Source: Mesorhizobium xinjiangense (GTDB lineage Bacteria; Pseudomonadota; Alphaproteobacteria; Rhizobiales; Rhizobiaceae). Taken from it: 64,000 bases of DNA. A program made the translations under genes and the position numbers. The notes under the pieces were generated by a model that saw nothing but the letters and a program-made list of their open reading frames with translations, did no database searches and was not told the DNA's origin. The DNA is taken from positions 62,001 through 126,000 of the forward strand of contig NZ_WOAC01000011.1 of the NCBI RefSeq assembly GCF_009749525.1. The letters are read 5' to 3'. Shown piece by piece: positions 61,201 through 64,000 of this stretch (positions are counted from its first letter, which is position 1; every line of letters begins with the position of its first letter).

Positions 61201-63356
61201 CGCGCGGTGATGTCCGAGGGTCGAAGATCGGCCGGCTGCACGCCCTGCAGGACCGCGACATTGCGTTCATAGGCTGGATCGAGTGCTGCGGCGGCTTCGG
61301 CCGCTTTGAGCTTGTCGCGCACATGCCCGGAGAGGTAGGCGTCGGCCATCTGCCAGGAACCATCGGCCGGATCGCGGAAGATGGCGCTGCCGAGTTCCGC
61401 GGCGACATCGTCCAGATCGCGATGGAGGAGTTCAGCGATGTGTTCAAGATCGACGCGACCGCGTTCGTTGAGCACGACGGCCAGCGCATCGGCGGCACTG
61501 GTGATGACAGGGGGGGCAGGCGGAGAAATGACACGCTCGGTGAAGATGGGACCAGGCTTCGCCGTATCGTTTTCGAGGTCGTAGTCCTCGATCGACGCCA
61601 CCAGCCAGCAATCGGGATCATCGAGGAAGGGCTGGAGGTTGGGGCGGCGATGGCTTTCGCGCGTCTCGCCGGTTTCGGTGTCCTCCGTCACGAAAACCCT
61701 GGTATGGTTGATGGGCCCGAAGTCACGCACGAAGCTCGACCATGCGATGCGAAGCCTGACCTGCAGGTCCTTCCATGGCCGATCGAGCTCCTGGGCTTTC
61801 AGCACTTCCCGAACGGCATCGCGAACCGGGATCAGCTTCTGAATGATCCGGACGTGCTTTTCCGGTATGCCGTCGGCGCTCCGCCCCTTACGCACCTTCA
61901 CCTTGAGCGGCTCGCCGTCGATCACCTGCATCAGCCCGTGCGCCTTGTCGAAATAGAAGCTGCCCTCACGGACATGGCGGTTGGACGGCAGATCGATGAT
62001 TGCCGCATCGTCTGCGTCTTCCAGATCGAAATCGATCTCGGTTGGTTCGCCGTCATAAAGCGCTTCCGGAAGAAGAAGCATGGAAGCGGCGAGCGCCTCG
62101 CCCAGCGCGACGTCCGGCCTTGGCCGACATGTGTAGGTTTCGCCAAAGGGACCTGAGGTGAGGGCGTGCGTGCCAAGCACGAAATTCGGATGATGTGCGA
62201 ACCAGCGATTGACGCGGATGGTACCCTCGTCCTCGGTCGCGGGCCGCACTTCCTCAGTATCGAGCCATGATTGATCGCCGTCCGGCTCCCCGGCCTTGCG
62301 CTTCCGAAAAAACAGGATGTCGACGACGACGTCCGTGCCAGCGTCAGCGCGGAAGCTACCTTCGGGCAGACGGATGGCGGCAAGCAGGTCCGCGGATTTC
62401 GCGACATGCTCGCGGGCAGAACAATCCGCCTTATCCATTGTGCCGGAGCCGGTGACGAACGCGGCGAAGGCGCCAGGCTTCAAGAGGTCGATCGACCGCG
62501 CGATGAAATAGTCATGCAGGCGCAGGCCCATAGACCTGTAGGCGCGATCCGACCGCACTGTCCGGTCCGAGAACGGCGGATTGCCGATGGCGAGATCGAA
62601 ACTCGCCGGCAACTCGGTGCGGGCAAAATCGCCTGTGACGATACGCGCCCTCGGCTGCAATAGCCTTGCGATGCGTGCCGTGACCGGATCGAGCTCGATC
62701 CCGGTGACGTGTGACACGTCACGCAGCGGCTCCGGCATCAGCGCTGGGAACATGCTTGTGCCGATGCCGGGTTCGAGCACACGGCCGCCGCGCCATCCGA
62801 GTCTTTGCAGGCCCGCCCAAATAGCTCGGATGATGAACTCCGGCGTGAAATGGGCATACTGGGTGCAACGGGCCAGCGAGGCATAGTCGGCCTCGCAGAT
62901 GGCATCCTCCAGGTCGGAACCGATCTTGTCCCAGCCCTTGCGGAACTCAATCTCTCCCGGACGGCGGAAAACGCCATTGGCAAGATCGGATGCGCCGAAG
63001 CCGATAAACCTGATCAGCTTCTCCTGCTCCTCCGGTGTTGCGGCACGCTCCTGATCCTCGATCTCGGCGGCAAGCCGGATCGCGGCGATATTGTCACGAG
63101 CACGCTCTTTCCAGCCTCTGGCCAGATTCCGGTCGGAGGCGAGATAGAAGTTTGCTCCCCGCGTTTCGGCGTGAGCTGGTGGGACCGTCACGCTGGCGAT
63201 CGGCATGGCAGGCGCCGGTGAAGACGGAACCGGGTCATGATCGTCATCGGAAACATCGTCGAAAATGTTGCCGAAGGCTGTGACGCCGAGACCGAGCCCA
63301 GAAGACAGGGCGGTGTTGCCGAACAGGTCGATGGTGAATGGGTCGTCATGTGACAT
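58251..63356 (-). CDS. DNA methyltransferase-helicase fusion, DarB-like (1701 residues)
   Basis: Starts MSHDDPFTIDLFGNTAL with GGAGAG upstream. An N6-adenine methyltransferase domain shows motif I VLEPGIGT (about 193-200) and catalytic NPPF (259-262). A superfamily 2 helicase follows with Walker A GAGKTMTMA (about 892), DEAQEF (about 1050) and motif VI QREGRIVRQGNQ (about 1399), plus a coiled C-terminal region. The layout resembles phage P1 DarB, which protects incoming DNA from type I restriction, and large plasmid proteins of alphaproteobacteria. Likely to modify or guard plasmid DNA on entry; not proven. Confidence 0.88.
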   Translation of the reverse strand: MSHDDPFTIDLFGNTALSSGLGLGVTAFGNIFDDVSDDDHDPVPSSPAPAMPIASVTVPPAHAETRGANFYLASDRNLARGWKERARDNIAAIRLAAEIEDQERAATPEEQEKLIRFIGFGASDLANGVFRRPGEIEFRKGWDKIGSDLEDAICEADYASLARCTQYAHFTPEFIIRAIWAGLQRLGWRGGRVLEPGIGTSMFPALMPEPLRDVSHVTGIELDPVTARIARLLQPRARIVTGDFARTELPASFDLAIGNPPFSDRTVRSDRAYRSMGLRLHDYFIARSIDLLKPGAFAAFVTGSGTMDKADCSAREHVAKSADLLAAIRLPEGSFRADAGTDVVVDILFFRKRKAGEPDGDQSWLDTEEVRPATEDEGTIRVNRWFAHHPNFVLGTHALTSGPFGETYTCRPRPDVALGEALAASMLLLPEALYDGEPTEIDFDLEDADDAAIIDLPSNRHVREGSFYFDKAHGLMQVIDGEPLKVKVRKGRSADGIPEKHVRIIQKLIPVRDAVREVLKAQELDRPWKDLQVRLRIAWSSFVRDFGPINHTRVFVTEDTETGETRESHRRPNLQPFLDDPDCWLVASIEDYDLENDTAKPGPIFTERVISPPAPPVITSAADALAVVLNERGRVDLEHIAELLHRDLDDVAAELGSAIFRDPADGSWQMADAYLSGHVRDKLKAAEAAAALDPAYERNVAVLQGVQPADLRPSDITARLGAPWIPAADVVAFVKETMNAEIKIHHMPELASWTVEARQLGWSADGTSVWGTERRHAGELLADALNSRVPQIFDTVKDGDSERRVLNVVDTEAAKEKLHKIKETFQRWIWSDPDRTDRLARVYNDRFNNIAPRAFDGAHLQLPGASGAFVLYGHQKRGIWRIISAGATYLAHAVGAGKTMTMAAAIMEQRRLGLINKAMLTVPGHCLAQVAREFLALYPTARILVADETNFTKDKRARFLSRAATANWDAIIITHSAFKFIGVPSAFEQRMIHDELELYETLLTKVDSDDRVSRKRLERLKEGLQERLEALSTRKDDLLTIGEIGVDQIVVDEAQEFRKLSFATNMSTLKGVDPNGSQRAWDLYVKSRFVETKNPGRALVLASGTPITNTLGEMFSVQRLMGFAALMERGLHEFDAWASTFGDTTTELELQPSGKYKPVSRFASFVNVPELIAMFRAFADVVMPEDLRQYVKVPSVSTGKRQILTSKPTTAFKHYQMVLDARIKAIEERDRPPEPGDDILLSVITDGRHAAIDLRLVDPDNDNEPDNKLNNLISNAFRIWRETSGHTYVRPDGKPFELPGAAQMIFSDLGTISVEKSRGFSAYRWIRDELVRLGVPPEEIAYMQDFKKSEAKQRLFGDVRAGKVRFLIGSSETMGTGVNAQLRLKALHHLDVPWLPSQIEQREGRIVRQGNQHDEVDIYAYATEGSLDATMWQNNERKARFIAAALSGDTSIRRLEDLGEGQANQFAMAKAIASGDQRLMQKAGLEADVARLERLRAAHIDDQHAVRRQIRDAERDIELSNRRIAEIGQDTERYIPTDGDAFAMMVVGKAYTERKEAGRALMKEILTFIQLQHEGASVIASIGGFDLEYEGQRFGKDGYRYSTMLLRTNADYEIDLPVTTTPLGAVSRLEHALGDFEGERERYRQRLADARRRLASYQSRDEEGEFAFAGELAEKRRQLAEIEEALAMDIERPDDAAQMAA

Positions 63357-63439
63357 GGAAACTCTCCGTGAATGTCGGGCGAGCGCGAGCGCGCGCACGG
63401 CTATGCCGGTCGCGGAAGGGCTCGCGGATGGTGAGGCGA

Positions 63440-63838
63440 CTAGCGGGTGATGAGGGTCAGTGAGATCTCGGTCTCGCTGAGCTGTACGCGCAGATGCGTC
63501 GAGCGATGGTTTCGGTCGAACAGCGGAATCAGCCGTTCGGCCGCTATGAACTCAATACCGTCGTCGCCGCCGAACCAGCGCCGTTTGTAGTCCCACCAGT
63601 TGGGGTTTCCGACGGGGTGGCACTCTTCCGAATAGATGACCAGGGCGTGTTGGGACTCGGCAAGCTTGCCGTTGGAGAGAATGTAGACCCCCTGATCTCC
63701 GACCAGCCAGAGGCCGGGCTTTTCGCCCTCGCCCGGTCGTGTGCCGTAGTAGGGGTTGCGATGGCCACCATTAGCGGCGGCATCGGCGATTCCACGATCG
63801 ATGACCTTGCGCACAGCCATGATTGGAAATGTGAACAT
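63440..63838 (-). CDS. DUF3085 family protein
   Basis: 132 residues. The core PGLWLVGDQGVYILSNGKLAESQHALVIYSEECHP, then NPNWWDYKRRWFGGDDGIEFI, is typical of DUF3085, a small plasmid- and phage-borne family of unknown function. It lies 83 bases upstream of the methylase-helicase on the same strand and may be cotranscribed with it. Confidence 0.85.
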   Translation of the reverse strand: MFTFPIMAVRKVIDRGIADAAANGGHRNPYYGTRPGEGEKPGLWLVGDQGVYILSNGKLAESQHALVIYSEECHPVGNPNWWDYKRRWFGGDDGIEFIAAERLIPLFDRNHRSTHLRVQLSETEISLTLITR

Positions 63839-63848
63839 GGCTGCCTCC

Positions 63849-63998
63849 TCACGCCGCGATCGCGAGGGGCAGATGCCGCAGATGCACCGGAAGCTTTGCT
63901 GCGATTTCGTCGTCCGTCAGTGCATCGAGGAGTTTGAGAGTCGTCCCGCGGCTCCATCCATAGAAGAGGACTGTGCGTTTGCCGCGATGTTCGGGCAT
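63849..63998 (-). CDS. Small or truncated hypothetical protein at the right edge
   Basis: The last 49 residues read MPEHRGKRTVLFYGWSRGTTLKLLDALTDDEIAAKLPVH and end in a hydrophobic LRHLPLAIAA. The ATG at 63998 might be the start, or the frame might continue beyond the window; no ribosome site is visible. It ends 10 bases before the DUF3085 start, so the two are probably cotranscribed. No family recognised. Confidence 0.5.
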   Translation of the reverse strand: MPEHRGKRTVLFYGWSRGTTLKLLDALTDDEIAAKLPVHLRHLPLAIAA

Positions 63999-64000
63999 CC

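Noticed and set aside
59961-62156. Two long plus-strand frames (364 and 345 codons) opposite the methylase-helicase
   Set aside because: Antisense to helicase and methylase motifs, with low-quality translations.
1-64000. Insertion sequences, transposases, integrases and tRNA genes
   Set aside because: None of the translations shows DDE, serine or tyrosine recombinase motifs, and no tRNA-like cloverleaf was recognised by eye.

Overview
The window looks like part of a conjugative plasmid, or an integrated plasmid-like element, of a high-GC alphaproteobacterium, most likely of the Rhizobiales. The evidence is a complete Ti-type DNA-transfer set (traA-F-B-H divergent from traC-D-G) around a recognisable oriT, a TraR-like LuxR regulator with a TraM-like antiactivator beside it, and a right half filled with genes typical of alphaproteobacterial plasmids (DUF1173, DUF736, ArdC, an extended ParB-domain protein, a giant methylase-helicase, DUF3085). 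No rRNA, tRNA, CRISPR array or insertion sequence was recognised. Neither repABC, trb genes nor traI lies in the window.

Region 1 (1-29.8 kb) is dominated by redox and electrophile defence. On the left is the edge of an amino-acid ABC transporter (permease and binding protein). It is followed by an ergothioneine synthase-like EgtB, MsrA and MsrB, a thioredoxin-like protein, a UspA, a host-attachment family protein and an orphan histidine kinase. A plus-strand block (monooxygenase-fold protein, cupin, pirin, glutathione reductase, SelO) is interrupted by a hydrolase-OsmC fusion. From 14.9 to 26.1 kb everything reads on the minus strand: a thiolase, two peroxiredoxin-like proteins, three LysR regulators, a CDF-like transporter, OsmC, a flavin reductase with a small molybdopterin oxidoreductase, DUF1003, WrbA and an AhpD-like protein. 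A MocR-type regulator diverges from the last of these, and a third peroxiredoxin-like gene sits at 29.1 kb.

Region 2 (29.8-43.8 kb) is the conjugation module. The TraR-like gene (+) and the TraM-like gene (-) converge and overlap. After three small stress or membrane genes come traH, traB, traF and traA on the minus strand, oriT at about 39.5 kb, then traC, traD, traG, a secreted or membrane-anchored nuclease and a DUF1173 gene on the plus strand with overlapping ends. By analogy with Ti plasmids, TraR would activate transfer at high acyl-homoserine-lactone levels and TraM would hold it back; TraA nicks at oriT and TraG couples the DNA to a secretion channel encoded elsewhere.

Region 3 (43.8-48.3 kb) is a set of small minus-strand genes that share a homologous structured leader and, in three cases, a homologous terminator, while their coding parts are unrelated. 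A WGR protein and an HU protein on the plus strand are embedded in it.

Region 4 (48.3-64 kb) holds likely establishment and anti-defence functions: ArdC, a Phd/VapC-type toxin-antitoxin pair, a series of overlapping uncharacterised genes, a 563-residue ParB-domain protein and a 1701-residue methylase-helicase resembling phage P1 DarB. The most interesting signals are the leader and terminator cassettes, the oriT with an extra flanking inverted repeat, the TraR/TraM pair, the anti-defence block, and a CDF-family transporter lacking both metal-site aspartates. All assignments rest on reading the sequence; no database search was run.
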